This document shows, one piece after another, positions 26,622 through 36,301 of a stretch of DNA of 52,441 nucleotides. Location: assembly GCA_004292955.1 (NCBI GenBank), contig RDXX01000026.1, forward strand, positions 1-52,441. Reading direction: 5' to 3'. Origin of the DNA: Oscillatoriales cyanobacterium. Lineage in GTDB: Bacteria > Cyanobacteriota > Cyanobacteriia > Cyanobacteriales > Microcoleaceae. The position numbers and the translations under genes are program-made. Each line of letters begins with the position of its first letter. Within the stretch, counting starts at the first letter, position 1. The notes beneath the pieces were generated by a model, which saw only the letters and a list, made by a program, of their open reading frames with translations, was not told the origin of the DNA and made no database searches.

Positions 26622-27350
26622 ATGGGGAAAATAGCGATTTTTGGGGGTACTTTTGACCCGGTGCACTGGGGTCACTTGTTGGTAGCCCAGGCGGCTGTGA
26701 GTCAATTTAATCTCGATCGAGTGATTTGGGTACCCGATCGCGCTCCTCCTCACAAGTGGCGATCGGATTTGGCAAGTTTTGAGCGGCGGCGCTCCATGCT
26801 CGCTCTGGCGCTCGGCGATCGCCCAGACTTCCTACTAGCTCCGTTGGAGGCAAATCCCTCGGGCAGTTCTTTTGCGATCGACACTTTGCTGTATTTGCAA
26901 AAAATGTATCCAGGCGATCGGTGGTACTGGATTATTGGCAGCGATGCTTTCAGAACTCTTCCCAAATGGCACCGATCGGCCGAAATCGGGCGGTTGTGCC
27001 ACTGGTTGGTGGGCCCGCGTCCGAGTCAGGTAGATCCGCAGACAGCAGAAAGCGGGGACATAGGGGCAGCATCTGAGTGGGGCGATAGTTTGAGCGATGT
27101 GTCCATTGATGCTGACGACAGGATGCAGGTTGAGACAAATGCTGTTTGCTGTAAAGTTGCCGAACAGATGGCTCTGCTAGATGTGGAAATTTGTTGGGAG
27201 GTGCTGTCCATGGGCGCGATCGAGATTTCGTCGAGCCACATCCGCCGCTGCTGGGCCCAAAATCGCGAGCTGGGCGACTTAGTACCGGAAGTTGTCGGGA
27301 GTTATATTGCGGCCCATCAGCTTTACCAGCAACCAGCAGCCGAAAGCTGA
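26622..27350 (+). CDS. nadD: Nicotinate-nucleotide adenylyltransferase
   Basis: A 242-residue enzyme of NAD synthesis that joins nicotinate mononucleotide and ATP. The nucleotidyltransferase signature is IAIFGGTFDPVHWGHLLVA and the C-terminal signature is EISSSHIRRCW. VIWVPDRAPPHKW and WYWIIGSDAFRTLPKW are also typical. About 35-40 extra residues (an acidic stretch around QTAESGDIGAASEWGDSLSD) lie between the two halves, making it longer than usual. I chose the ATG at 26622; the frame opens at a TTG nine bases earlier. Confidence 0.9.
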   Translation: MGKIAIFGGTFDPVHWGHLLVAQAAVSQFNLDRVIWVPDRAPPHKWRSDLASFERRRSMLALALGDRPDFLLAPLEANPSGSSFAIDTLLYLQKMYPGDRWYWIIGSDAFRTLPKWHRSAEIGRLCHWLVGPRPSQVDPQTAESGDIGAASEWGDSLSDVSIDADDRMQVETNAVCCKVAEQMALLDVEICWEVLSMGAIEISSSHIRRCWAQNRELGDLVPEVVGSYIAAHQLYQQPAAES

Positions 27351-27510
27351 ATGCCTTGAGCCTTCGGATTTCTGCCTTCTCAAAAATTTCAGATTTTTTC
27401 GATACAGACGAAAAGTTAGAAAGGATCAGCCTTTGCGATATGATCTGGTGTCAGAAGTCAATTATTAAATTTTTCCAAAAATTCAGCCTGAGTTAAGGGC
27501 TGCCATCATT

Positions 27511-27516
27511 AGGAGG
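27511..27516 (+). promoter_or_regulatory. Strong ribosome binding site deciding a GTG start for gap2
   Basis: AGGAGG lies six bases before GTG at 27523. There is no ATG in the region that would give the conserved N-terminus [12 protein letters not shown], so the GTG start is well supported. Confidence 0.8.
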
Positions 27517-27522
27517 TACTAG

Positions 27523-28542
27523 GTGATTAGAGTCGCGATCAATGGTTTTGGACGTATTGGGCGCAGTTTTACGCGCTGCTTGCTGGGCCGAGAAAATAGC
27601 CAGCTTGAGCTGGTAGCAATTAATGACACTTCCGATCCGAAAACTAATGCTCACTTGCTGAGATACGATTCCATGATGGGAACGTTGAAGGGTGTGGACA
27701 TCAGTACGGATGAAAATTCGATTATTCTCAATGGCAAGACAGTTAAATGCGTGAGCGATCGCAATCCGCTCAACCTGCCTTGGAAAGATTGGGGTATTGA
27801 TCTGATTATTGAAGCAACCGGCGTCTTCGTTGACCAAGCTGGTGCCTCGAAGCATATCACTGCCGGCGCTAAAAAAGTGCTGATTACTGCTCCCGGTAAG
27901 GGGCCAGAAGTTGGCACCTATGTGATGGGAGTCAACCACCACAACTACAAGCACAGTGACTACACTGTCATCAGCAATGCTAGCTGTACTACTAACTGTC
28001 TAGCTCCCGTACTGAAAGTGCTTCACGAAAATTTTGGCATCGTCAAAGGCATGATGACCACTACCCACAGCTATACTGGCGACCAGCGCTTGCTGGATGC
28101 CAGCCACCGGGATTTGCGACGGGCGCGGGCTGCTGCGATGAATATTGTGCCTACTTCTACTGGTGCTGCTCAAGCTGTGGCTTTGGTGATTCCAGAATTG
28201 AAGGGTAAGTTAAATGGCATCGCCATGCGGGTTCCGACTCCTAATGTGTCGGTCGTTGATTTTGTGGCTCAGGTAGAGAAAAAGACTTTTACCGAGCAAG
28301 TAAATCAAGTTTTCAAAGAAGCAGCCGAAGGCCCGATGAAGGGGATTTTGGAGTACAACGATTTGCCTCTGGTTTCTTGCGACTATCGCGGAAACGATTC
28401 TTCTTCCATCCTAGATTCTAGCTTGACACTGGTGATGGACGGCGACATGGTAAAGGTGTTGGCTTGGTACGACAACGAGTGGGGCTACAGCCAGCGCGTA
28501 GTTGACTTGGCTGAATTGGTCGCCCAACGGTGGGAAGGCTAG
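27523..28542 (+). CDS. gap2: Glyceraldehyde-3-phosphate dehydrogenase, photosynthetic type
   Basis: A 339-residue enzyme. The Rossmann motif [11 protein letters not shown] opens the protein, the active-site Cys lies in [12 protein letters not shown], and the substrate loop [20 protein letters not shown] and the C-terminal [12 protein letters not shown] and [15 protein letters not shown] are intact. NTSD after VAI and the overall sequence fit cyanobacterial Gap2, which uses both NADP and NAD and runs in the Calvin cycle; the alternative Gap1 is strictly glycolytic. The start is GTG with AGGAGG. No neighbouring gene is on the same transcript. Confidence 0.93.
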   Translation: MIRVAINGFGRIGRSFTRCLLGRENSQLELVAINDTSDPKTNAHLLRYDSMMGTLKGVDISTDENSIILNGKTVKCVSDRNPLNLPWKDWGIDLIIEATGVFVDQAGASKHITAGAKKVLITAPGKGPEVGTYVMGVNHHNYKHSDYTVISNASCTTNCLAPVLKVLHENFGIVKGMMTTTHSYTGDQRLLDASHRDLRRARAAAMNIVPTSTGAAQAVALVIPELKGKLNGIAMRVPTPNVSVVDFVAQVEKKTFTEQVNQVFKEAAEGPMKGILEYNDLPLVSCDYRGNDSSSILDSSLTLVMDGDMVKVLAWYDNEWGYSQRVVDLAELVAQRWEG

Positions 28543-28616
28543 TATCTGAAGAAGGCATTGGTCAGTAGGCAAAAGGTAAAAATAACGAATAAAGCAATAT
28601 TGGTCTACTGTTTGAT

Positions 28617-28750
28617 GCTATAACCCAGATCCCCCCTAACCCCCCTAAAAAAGGGGGGGACATGAGCCTTCTCTAAAAAAGGGGGGACAAGAGTCTTCTC
28701 AAAGTCTCCTTTTTAAGGGGGATTTAGGGGGATCTCGTCTCGGCTATAAG
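28617..28750. repeat. GGGGG/CCCCC dispersed inverted repeat
   Basis: CTATAACCCAGATCCCCCCT at the left end and GGGGGATCTCGTCTCGGCTA at the right end form long complementary arms, with two internal copies of TCTCTAAAAAAGGGGGGACA-like sequence. This resembles the GATCCCCCTAAATCCCCC family of cyanobacterial interspersed repeats. It lies shortly after gap2 and could stop its transcription. Confidence 0.65.
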
Positions 28751-28754
28751 GGAG

Positions 28755-28874
28755 ATTTCAGGACTTACGCACGGGTAGCCAGAAACCGGGTTTTTTCACC
28801 CAAATATTTGGTTCAAACCCTTAATATCGGTAAAAAACCCGGTTTCTTTAGTCCTCCGGCGTAAGTCCTGAAAT
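28755..28874. repeat. 120-bp MITE-like element with 16-bp terminal and 16-bp nested inverted repeats
   Basis: The ends 28755-28770 (ATTTCAGGACTTACGC) and 28859-28874 are exact complements. Inside, 28781-28796 (AGAAACCGGGTTTTTT) and 28832-28847 are also exact complements. It could fold into one long, almost unbroken hairpin. There is no coding capacity. Confidence 0.75.
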
Positions 28875-28892
28875 TTGTTTGTAAATCGGACG

Positions 28893-29030
28893 TACGGTTG
28901 AAACCGCGTCTACACTACACAAACGATGTCCGCCGGACGCCGACGGAAAAATAACCGAATTGTAAGTGCCACGTCTTCAACCCACGGAGGTGGGTTTTGT
29001 CTATATAGACGCGGTTTCAACCGCCCGGTC
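28893..29030. repeat. Dispersed CGGTTGAAACCGCGTCTAC repeat, third locus
   Basis: TACGGTTGAAACCGCGTCTA at the left and TAGACGCGGTTTCAACCGCC at the right are inverted copies of the unit seen at 16219-16432, again with CCCACGGAGGTGGG inside. The 607-bp gap 28543-29149 is made almost wholly of three such elements; only the last 110 bases are left as promoter for the sugar cluster. Confidence 0.7.
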
Positions 29031-29149
29031 TTCTCTGGTAACTCCTCGAAAAATCCCAAATATTAAAAATAATAAAAATTCTGACGGTAAAAGTTAAATA
29101 ACGGGAAAAATAGCAATCGTTAAGCTAGAGTTTGGTTGTCAAAATTTAT

Positions 29150-30103
29150 ATGAAAAAAGCGTTAATTTGTGGTATATCAGGTCAAGATGGAGCTTATTTA
29201 GCTAAACTGCTGCTCGATCGAGGTTATGAAGTTTGCGGCACTTCGAGAGACGCCCAAATGTCTAGTTTCGGAAACCTGGCTCGTTTGGGCATCCGAGACA
29301 GAGTAAAACTAGAATCCATGTCTCTCAACGATTTTCGCAGCGTCTTGCAAGTATTAGCAAAAATTGCACCCGACGAAGTGTACAATCTAGCGGGTCAAAG
29401 TTCCGTCGCTCTGTCTTTTGAACAACCGGTAGAAACCCTCGAAAGTATTGCCACAGGTACATTAAATCTGTTAGAAGCAATTCGGTTTGCAGGCGGTAAA
29501 ATTAAACTTTACAATGCCAGTTCTAGCGAATGTTTTGGGGATACCGGAGGTTGTGCAGCGGATGAAAACACGCCCTTTCGCCCCAGAAGTCCTTACGCAG
29601 TGGCGAAGGCTACAGCATTTTGGGAAGTAGCAAATTATCGGGAAGCGTACAATTTGTTTGCGTGTTCTGGTATTTTGTTCAATCACGAGTCGCCACTGCG
29701 CCCGGAGAGGTTCGTCACCCAAAAGATTGTATCTGTTGTGTGCCGAATTGCTGCGGGAAGTTCCGAAAAACTCCACTTAGGCAACATTTCAGTGCAGCGG
29801 GACTGGGGTTGGGCGCCGGAATATGTAGAGGCGATGTATTTGATGTTGCAGCAGTCTGAACCGGATGATTATGTAATTGCTACTGGTGTAAGTTATCCTT
29901 TGGAGGAGTTTGTGCAGACAGCGTTTATTGCTGCTGGTTTGGATTGGCGGGAACATTTGGTAACTGATGTGAGTCTCTACAGACCGACGGAGATTGGAGT
30001 TGGGAGGGGAAATCCGGGTAAGGCAAAAGAAAAGTTGGGATGGGAGGCGAAGTACAAGATGCCGGATGTAGTGCGGATGATGGTGGAGGCGAGGATGGTT
30101 TGA
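29150..30103 (+). CDS. gmd: GDP-mannose 4,6-dehydratase
   Basis: A 317-residue extended short-chain dehydrogenase that makes GDP-4-keto-6-deoxymannose. It has the NAD motif GISGQDGAYLAKLL, the catalytic SSSECFGDTG and YxxxK in SPYAVAKA, and the Gmd-specific FNHESPLRPERFVTQKI and LGNISVQRDWGWAPEYVEAM. No GDP-fucose synthase or Rmd follows in the window, so the product must be reduced elsewhere or used as perosamine or rhamnose precursor. I start at the ATG 29150 (MKKALICG); the frame opens at a TTG 18 bases earlier. It begins a tightly packed plus-strand run of nine genes. Confidence 0.92.
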   Translation: MKKALICGISGQDGAYLAKLLLDRGYEVCGTSRDAQMSSFGNLARLGIRDRVKLESMSLNDFRSVLQVLAKIAPDEVYNLAGQSSVALSFEQPVETLESIATGTLNLLEAIRFAGGKIKLYNASSSECFGDTGGCAADENTPFRPRSPYAVAKATAFWEVANYREAYNLFACSGILFNHESPLRPERFVTQKIVSVVCRIAAGSSEKLHLGNISVQRDWGWAPEYVEAMYLMLQQSEPDDYVIATGVSYPLEEFVQTAFIAAGLDWREHLVTDVSLYRPTEIGVGRGNPGKAKEKLGWEAKYKMPDVVRMMVEARMV

Positions 30104-30125
30104 GGGAAAATTATGAGGTGAAAAT

Positions 30126-30368
30126 ATGGCGGCAGAATATGCAACGGCTAATGAGTGGTATAAGGCCAATCGCCGTGAATTGAAAAAATATCGGGGCCAG
30201 TGGATCGCTTATAGTAACGAAGGTGTAATTAGTGGCGATCGGGATTATGACAAAATGAAGGACGGGATTCCGGCTGATATACCTAAATTGGGTTTTGCGA
30301 TCGATCGTATATTTGAAAGCGAGTTTGTTGAACCAGTCCGCTTCCCACGCTTCCACTGTTGTAAATAG
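30126..30368 (+). CDS. Small DUF5678-like protein
   Basis: An 80-residue soluble protein: MAAEYATANEWYKANRREL, then KYRGQWIAYSNEGVISGDRD, a pattern found in small proteins annotated DUF5678, where the WIAYSxxGVI strand is the conserved core. The function is unknown. GAGGTGAA precedes the ATG. It lies 22 bp after gmd and 30 bp before rfbF in the polysaccharide run. The C-terminal FPRFHCCK differs from the usual hydrophobic ending and may be altered. Confidence 0.6.
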   Translation: MAAEYATANEWYKANRRELKKYRGQWIAYSNEGVISGDRDYDKMKDGIPADIPKLGFAIDRIFESEFVEPVRFPRFHCCK

Positions 30369-30398
30369 AGAGTTGATGACGTTTAAAGCTGTGAAACG

Positions 30399-31175
30399 AT
30401 GCAAGTAGTTATATTAGCCGGTGGTTTGGGGACACGTCTCCGAGAAGAAACAGAATTTCGTCCTAAGCCCCTAGTTGATGTGGGCGGACGACCGATTCTC
30501 TGGCATATTATGAAGACCTATGCCCACTACGGCTTCCTGGACTTTATTGTGTGTTTAGGCTACAAAGGCAACATGATTAAGGAGTATTTCCTGAATTATG
30601 AAGCGATGAATAATGATTTTACTATTTGCTTAGGCCGCCAAAATCAGATTACCTATCACGAAGAACACCAGGAGCAAGATTTTAAGGTGACACTGGCGGA
30701 AACAGGGCCTGACAGTATGACTGGGGGGCGGGTGAAACGTGTCGAGAAATACATTACTGATGATACCTTTATGGTGACATACGGTGATGGAGTTGCAGAT
30801 ATCGATATTGGGGCGCTGGTGGATTTTCACAAGTCTCATGGTAAGCTGGCAACTGTCACGACAGTGCGCCCGATATCGAGATATGGTATTTTAGATGTGG
30901 ATAATCAAGGCAAAGTTCTGGAATTCACAGAAAAACCTCAAATAGATGGCTGGGCTAGTGCCGGATTTTTGATACTTCACCGCAGTATATTTGAGGCTTT
31001 GAGCGGGGATGATTGTTTTTTTGAGCAAGAGCCACTAGAGCGGTTAGCGGCTGAGGGAGAATTGATGGCCTACCGCCACGAAGGTTTCTTTTTTGCTATG
31101 GATACTTACCGCGAGTATAAGTATTTAAATGAACTGTGGGATAATGGAGAGGCTCCTTGGAAGGTGTGGGAATGA
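30399..31175 (+). CDS. rfbF: Glucose-1-phosphate cytidylyltransferase
   Basis: A 258-residue sugar nucleotidyltransferase making CDP-glucose from CTP and glucose-1-phosphate. The signature [20 protein letters not shown] has the extra acidic TE before the RPKP segment that is typical of RfbF as opposed to dTDP-glucose enzymes. [28 protein letters not shown] and the C-terminal [18 protein letters not shown] match the family along the whole length. It is the first committed step for CDP-3,6-dideoxyhexoses. Its stop overlaps the rfbG start in ATGA. Confidence 0.95.
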   Translation: MQVVILAGGLGTRLREETEFRPKPLVDVGGRPILWHIMKTYAHYGFLDFIVCLGYKGNMIKEYFLNYEAMNNDFTICLGRQNQITYHEEHQEQDFKVTLAETGPDSMTGGRVKRVEKYITDDTFMVTYGDGVADIDIGALVDFHKSHGKLATVTTVRPISRYGILDVDNQGKVLEFTEKPQIDGWASAGFLILHRSIFEALSGDDCFFEQEPLERLAAEGELMAYRHEGFFFAMDTYREYKYLNELWDNGEAPWKVWE

Positions 31176-32170
31176 GTGAATTTTGGCGAGATCGATCGGT
31201 ATTAGTGACAGGTTGCACAGGTCTTTTGGGTAACTGGTTAGTAGCTGAGTTGCTGGAAAGAGGAGCCTTGGTAACGGGATTAGTCCGTGACTTGATACCC
31301 CAATCTAGACTGTATGCTGGAGAATGGTATCGGCAAATTAATATTGTTCGCGGTTGTGTAGAAGATTTGCCAACCGTAGAACGAGCGATTAATGAGTACG
31401 AAGTAGATACTGTATTTCACTTAGCAGCTCAGACAATTGTAGGAGTTGCCAATAGAGAGCCGCTGGCAACTTTTGAAACGAATATTAAAGGCACTTGGAA
31501 TATTCTCGAAGCTTGTCGCCGCGTTGGAGGTGTGAGTCGAATAGTCATCGCATCCAGCGATAAAGCCTATGGAGACCAGCTAGTTTTGCCTTACAGCGAA
31601 ACTACTTCGCTGCAAGGAGAACACCCTTATGATGTTTCTAAAAGCTGTGCTGACTTAATCAGTCGGGCTTATTACGTCAGTTACGGTTTGCCTGTTTGTA
31701 TTACTCGCTGTGGTAACTTTTACGGCGGTGGAGATTTGAATTTTAATCGCATTGTTCCGTCTACTATTCGATCGGCATTACGCGAAAAGCCAGTAGTGAT
31801 CCGCAGTGATGGCACTTTTATTCGGGACTATTTCTATGCGAAGGATGGGGTTTTAGCTTATCTCCATTTGGCTGAGCAAATGGACAGGAAAGAAATTTTG
31901 GGAGAGGCATTTAATTTCAGCAACGAGCTCCAAATTTCTGTGCGGGGCATGGTAGATCATGTTTTGAGATTGATGGGTAAGAGTTATTTAGAGCCTGTCG
32001 TATTGAATCGGGCAAAGAATGAAATTAAGCATCAGTATCTTTCGGCAGATAAGGCGCGAAAAATGCTCGGTTGGGAATCTAAATATCCTCTAGAAGAAGG
32101 GTTAAAAGAAACCATAGAGTGGTATGAGCAATTTTTGATGGATGAAAATCCCTGTTTTATTAACGTGTGA
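31172..32170 (+). CDS. rfbG: CDP-glucose 4,6-dehydratase
   Basis: A 332-residue extended short-chain dehydrogenase. It has the NAD motif [13 protein letters not shown], the strand [20 protein letters not shown] (the Asp-Lys pair of the dehydratase active site) and YxxxK in [26 protein letters not shown] and [11 protein letters not shown] are typical of RfbG. It converts CDP-glucose to CDP-4-keto-6-deoxyglucose. The ATG at 31172 overlaps the rfbF TGA; the frame opens 15 bases earlier. Position right after rfbF supports CDP as the nucleotide. Confidence 0.92.
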   Translation: MSEFWRDRSVLVTGCTGLLGNWLVAELLERGALVTGLVRDLIPQSRLYAGEWYRQINIVRGCVEDLPTVERAINEYEVDTVFHLAAQTIVGVANREPLATFETNIKGTWNILEACRRVGGVSRIVIASSDKAYGDQLVLPYSETTSLQGEHPYDVSKSCADLISRAYYVSYGLPVCITRCGNFYGGGDLNFNRIVPSTIRSALREKPVVIRSDGTFIRDYFYAKDGVLAYLHLAEQMDRKEILGEAFNFSNELQISVRGMVDHVLRLMGKSYLEPVVLNRAKNEIKHQYLSADKARKMLGWESKYPLEEGLKETIEWYEQFLMDENPCFINV

Positions 32171-32245
32171 TTGATGATTCAATGGTATAGTGACCTATTG
32201 ATTCCCGAACTCATACCTGTACTATCTTATTGATTTGCGATCGCC

Positions 32246-33595
32246 ATGACCCAAGCCACACCGCGCCCAGTTAGTAGTTCCGAGCAAGAGCAAAGGCTTA
32301 GAGAGCAAGTTTTTGCTGCCGTTGAAGCATACCATCAGTTTAAGTTTGCCCACAAACAGTTTGTTCCTGGTCAAACTTATGTCCCAGTTTCAGGTAAAGT
32401 ATTTGACGATCGCGAGTTAGTACAGCTAGTCGATGCGTCGCTAGATTTTTGGCTCACTACTGGGCGCTATGCGGCTGAGTTTGAAGAGCGGTTTGCTGAG
32501 TGGATGGGAGTCAAGCACTGCCTGTTAGTCAATTCTGGTTCTTCTGCAAACTTATTAGCTTTATCGGCGCTGACTTCACCAAAGTTAGGGGATAAACGGC
32601 TGCAACCAGGTGACGAAGTGATTACGGTTGCCGCTGGGTTTCCTACTACGGTTAATCCGATTTTTCAGAATCAGTTAGTGCCTGTATTTTTGGATGTAAG
32701 ATTACCCACCTACGATATCGATACCGATCAGTTAGAGGATGCTTTTTCGCCCCGCACTCGCGCCATTATGGTTGCTCATACATTGGGTAATCCGTTTAAT
32801 ATTGAGGCGGTAATTGCCTTTGCACAGAAGCATGACCTTTGGGTGATTGAGGATAATTGCGATGCGGTGGGAAGCCTTTATCAAGGAAAAAAGACTGGTA
32901 CGTTTGGGCATCTATCAACGGCGAGTTTTTATCCAGCGCATCACATGACTATGGGTGAGGGAGGCGCAGTGTTGACGAATGATACTCGCCTGAAGAAGAT
33001 TGTCGAGTCTTTCCGGGACTGGGGTCGCGATTGCTGGTGCCCGCCGGGAGTGGATAATACTTGTGGCAAGCGGTTTGACTGGCAGTTGGGGGATTTGCCA
33101 TTTGGGTATGACCACAAGTACACTTATTCTCATGTTGGCTACAATTTGAAAATGACGGATATGCAAGCTGCTGTCGGTTGTGCTCAGTTGGATAAATTAC
33201 TGGAGTTTGTGGCAAAACGTCGGCATAATTTTGATTTTTTATATCAGCACTTGCAAGATTTACAAGATGTTTTGGTTTTGCCGGAAGCAGCCCAAGATTC
33301 TGAGCCAAGTTGGTTTGGGTTTCTGCTATCAGTTAGGGAGGATGCACCATTTACTCGGAATGCGCTTGTGCAGTATCTAGAGGAAAATCGCATTGGGACT
33401 AGATTGCTGTTTGGTGGAAATCTTGTCAGGCAACCTGCCTATAAAGGTCTAACCTATCGAGTTGTCGGGAACTTGAGCAATACTAATCAAGTCATGCAGA
33501 ATGCGTTCTGGATTGGGCTATTTCCAGGGTTGACTGAGGTAATGTTAGGCTATGTGGTTTCCAAAATTAAGGACTTCTATCATCAGTCAGTTTGA
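32246..33595 (+). CDS. rfbH: CDP-4-keto-6-deoxyglucose 3-dehydrase (RfbH/E1 type)
   Basis: A 449-residue PLP/PMP-dependent enzyme of the DegT fold. At the usual PLP-lysine position it has His232 in [13 protein letters not shown], the hallmark of E1 dehydrases, which use PMP rather than a Schiff base. The Cys-rich segment [17 protein letters not shown] (Cys263, 265, 273) fits the iron-sulfur site region. It removes the C3 hydroxyl to give CDP-4-keto-3,6-dideoxyglucose and needs a reductase. The classical partner RfbI is not next to it; in a cyanobacterium ferredoxin could supply electrons, which is inference. Confidence 0.92.
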   Translation: MTQATPRPVSSSEQEQRLREQVFAAVEAYHQFKFAHKQFVPGQTYVPVSGKVFDDRELVQLVDASLDFWLTTGRYAAEFEERFAEWMGVKHCLLVNSGSSANLLALSALTSPKLGDKRLQPGDEVITVAAGFPTTVNPIFQNQLVPVFLDVRLPTYDIDTDQLEDAFSPRTRAIMVAHTLGNPFNIEAVIAFAQKHDLWVIEDNCDAVGSLYQGKKTGTFGHLSTASFYPAHHMTMGEGGAVLTNDTRLKKIVESFRDWGRDCWCPPGVDNTCGKRFDWQLGDLPFGYDHKYTYSHVGYNLKMTDMQAAVGCAQLDKLLEFVAKRRHNFDFLYQHLQDLQDVLVLPEAAQDSEPSWFGFLLSVREDAPFTRNALVQYLEENRIGTRLLFGGNLVRQPAYKGLTYRVVGNLSNTNQVMQNAFWIGLFPGLTEVMLGYVVSKIKDFYHQSV

Positions 33596-33652
33596 GTCAA
33601 AATAGCTTCAATATCCTGAAGCAGTTACTAAGTAAATATTAGGATAGTTAAA

Positions 33653-35476
33653 ATGGTTACAAGTGATATGAATGTTCTTGAAAGTCCTGCATCAAAACTG
33701 GCAATAGCAGTTTATAAAAAAGCTGTTAAAAAAGAATTCACTTTTCTTAAGAAAACTCAAAATTTTGATGATTTATTAGCTAAAAGCATTGTTTTTCAAG
33801 ACAAGCAATGTTATTTAGTTCCGGTTTGCGAGCTGCATACAACCGATGAACAATTAATTAGTCAATTAGCTCAATGGCGAATTGACAATAGTGCGCTGTA
33901 CCCTAGCCAGTCTCAAATCACTATAGAAGGAACCAAGCAATGGCTAAGAAATAGCTTACTCAATGTTGAAGATCGAATTTTGTTCTTAGTTCTTGATCCT
34001 TATGGCAACCGAATTGGTCATTTGGGTTTTGCTAATGGGATCAATGAAAAATACGAATTAGAGCTTGATAATGTTGTTCGAGGCATACAAGGCTCTCATC
34101 CTGGAATTATGAGTAATGCTGTTAAAGCTTTGTTTGATTGGGCTAAAGATACTCTGGGATGTCGTAGTTTTTACTTAAGAACTTTCAGTGATAATCACAA
34201 AGCGATCGCCTTTTACAAAAAATTAGGATTTAAAGAGGATAAGCTAATTCCTTTACGTCGCCACGAAGAAGGTGAGAGTGTTTATTATCGTGATTTCGAT
34301 GGACTGGATCAAGCTGAACCTGATAAGTATTTTTTACGGATGGTTTATGCGCCTAAAATCATCATTGATGGTTCCAATATAATTTTGACAGCCGGATCTT
34401 CTATGTCTGCGAGAGAAGTTAGCTATGTTGTCGATGCTGTGCGTTATGGATGGAATCATAAATTCAAGGATTATATCAACAAATTCGAGAATTCTTTTGC
34501 TGAGTATTTGGGAGTAAAGTATGCTCTCAATACAAGTCATTGTACTCATGCTATGCACTTGGCTTTAGCTACTTTAGAGATTGGGCCTGGGGATGAAGTG
34601 ATTGTTCCTGATATTACTTGGGTGGCAACGGCAGACGCTGTTTTATATGTAGGAGCAACACCTATTTTTGCCGATGTTGAGTTAGATAGTTGGTGTTTAG
34701 ATCCGGTTTCCTTTGAATCAAAAATAACGGACAAAACTAAGGCTGTTATGCCTGTTCATCTTTATGGGCATCCAGCGCGAATGGACAAAATTATGGAGAT
34801 TGCCCGTCGGCATAATTTGTATGTCGTTGAAGATGCAGCTCCGGCGATCGGTGCTGAATGTCAAGGGCAAAAAGTAGGAACCTTTGGTGATTTTGCTGCT
34901 TATAGTTTTCAAGGTGCTAAGTTATTGGTCACGGGTGAAGGGGGGATGTTGGTAACGAATAACGAGGAACTATACAAAAAAGCATGGGCACTTTGGAATA
35001 TGGGGACTTTGCCAGGGACGTTTTGGGCGACGCAAAAAGGCTATAAATACAGAATGTCTAATATACAAGCAGCATTAGGGTTAGGTCAATTGGAACGAGT
35101 CGATGAGCTAATAGAAGCCAAGCGTCACATTTTTTCTTGGTATGATGAGGGACTGAAAGATGTTCCCCATGTTAAGTTAAATTATGAAACGAATTGGGCA
35201 AGAAGTATTTACTGGATGAGTAGTATTTTTTTAGAAGAAACTGCTGGTGTTACTCGCGATCAATTGAGGGAAGAACTAAAAAAACGGAATGTTGATACTC
35301 GCCCCGTCTTTCCGGCAATTAGTCAGTACCCATTCTGGAATAAACCTCAGACTCCTCAACCTACGGCTTTAAGGGTCGGGAATCAAGCAATTAATTTGCC
35401 TAGTGGAGTATGTTTGAAGCGTGAGGAAGTTGATTATATTTGTCAGTGCCTTCAAGAAATCCTTGGACAAGGTTGA
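33653..35476 (+). CDS. GNAT acetyltransferase fused to DegT/DnrJ/EryC1 aminotransferase
   Basis: A 607-residue two-domain protein. Residues about 50-225 are a GNAT domain (RILFLVLDPYGNRIGHLGF, then NHKAIAFYKKLGFKED). Residues about 245-605 are a complete sugar aminotransferase: NTSHCTHAMHLALATL, PDITWVATADAVLYVGA, VVEDAAPAIGA and the PLP lysine Lys423 in SFQGAKLLVTGEGGML. In enterobacterial antigen synthesis the separate proteins WecE (aminotransferase) and WecD (GNAT) act in sequence on a 4-keto sugar. By analogy this protein would aminate and N-acetylate a CDP- or GDP-linked 4-keto sugar. The DNA is visibly more AT-rich than the flanking housekeeping genes. Confidence 0.85.
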   Translation: MVTSDMNVLESPASKLAIAVYKKAVKKEFTFLKKTQNFDDLLAKSIVFQDKQCYLVPVCELHTTDEQLISQLAQWRIDNSALYPSQSQITIEGTKQWLRNSLLNVEDRILFLVLDPYGNRIGHLGFANGINEKYELELDNVVRGIQGSHPGIMSNAVKALFDWAKDTLGCRSFYLRTFSDNHKAIAFYKKLGFKEDKLIPLRRHEEGESVYYRDFDGLDQAEPDKYFLRMVYAPKIIIDGSNIILTAGSSMSAREVSYVVDAVRYGWNHKFKDYINKFENSFAEYLGVKYALNTSHCTHAMHLALATLEIGPGDEVIVPDITWVATADAVLYVGATPIFADVELDSWCLDPVSFESKITDKTKAVMPVHLYGHPARMDKIMEIARRHNLYVVEDAAPAIGAECQGQKVGTFGDFAAYSFQGAKLLVTGEGGMLVTNNEELYKKAWALWNMGTLPGTFWATQKGYKYRMSNIQAALGLGQLERVDELIEAKRHIFSWYDEGLKDVPHVKLNYETNWARSIYWMSSIFLEETAGVTRDQLREELKKRNVDTRPVFPAISQYPFWNKPQTPQPTALRVGNQAINLPSGVCLKREEVDYICQCLQEILGQG

Positions 35477-35521
35477 TAATCTCTTTTTGTATTTTTGAAA
35501 AACAATGAGGACAAAAAATTA

Positions 35522-36301
35522 ATGATGAAAGAAAATATAACAACAGGACTGTGCCACAATGCAAAGCATACTGATGAAGAGAAAAGACTTGTTGGAAGTT
35601 TGAGTGAAGCATTTAATTCATCAGCCTTACCATTAGCACTTAAACTTCAACAGTTTTCGCGTCATGTAAGAAGGCAGGATGTAGCTCGCATGATAGCGAG
35701 ATATGAAATTTTTAAACTTAATTTACCTGTCAATGGTAGTATTGTAGAATGTGGCGTGTTTGCGGGAGGCGGGATAATAAATTGGCTACATTTTTCCTCA
35801 ATCTTTGAGCCATACAATCATACTCGCAAAATCATAGGTTTTGACACCTTTTCTGGATTTCCGACTTTAGATGAAAAGGATTATAAACATGGTGCATCTG
35901 AACATTTGTATGAGGGAGCCTTAAAAATTAATAATTCAATGGTAGATGAAATTCAACATCTCGTTGCATTGCACGATGAAAATCGCCCTCTTAAACATAT
36001 TCCAAAAGTAGAGCTAGTAGCGGGAGATGCCTGTGAAACAATCCCTAGTTATGTAGAATCTCATCCTCACTTACTGATTAGCTTGCTATATCTAGATTTT
36101 GACATTTATCAGCCTACAAAAGCAGCCTTAGAAAATTTATATCCCCGAATAGTTAAAGGGGGAATAGTTGCTTTTGATGAATTAAATTGTCCAGAATTTC
36201 CTGGGGAAACTACAGCCTTGCTAGAAACCTTAGATTTAACACAAGTTAAACTATGCCGTTTTCCCTTTGATCCTTACATTTCTTATTTCGTTAAAGAGTA
36301 A
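35522..36301 (+). CDS. TylF/MycF-type sugar O-methyltransferase
   Basis: A 259-residue AdoMet methyltransferase. Motif I is SIVECGVFAGGG, and IIGFDTFSGFP and LYLDFDIYQPTKAALENLYP carry the acidic metal-binding residues typical of macrocin O-methyltransferase relatives, which methylate sugar hydroxyls. An N-terminal helical segment (about 1-60) precedes the core. I chose the ATG at 35522; ATG at 35525 is equally possible and the frame opens at a TTG at 35495. Its TAA shares one base with the transketolase start (TAATG), so the genes are coupled. It probably methylates the unusual sugar or its glycan. Confidence 0.85.
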   Translation: MMKENITTGLCHNAKHTDEEKRLVGSLSEAFNSSALPLALKLQQFSRHVRRQDVARMIARYEIFKLNLPVNGSIVECGVFAGGGIINWLHFSSIFEPYNHTRKIIGFDTFSGFPTLDEKDYKHGASEHLYEGALKINNSMVDEIQHLVALHDENRPLKHIPKVELVAGDACETIPSYVESHPHLLISLLYLDFDIYQPTKAALENLYPRIVKGGIVAFDELNCPEFPGETTALLETLDLTQVKLCRFPFDPYISYFVKE

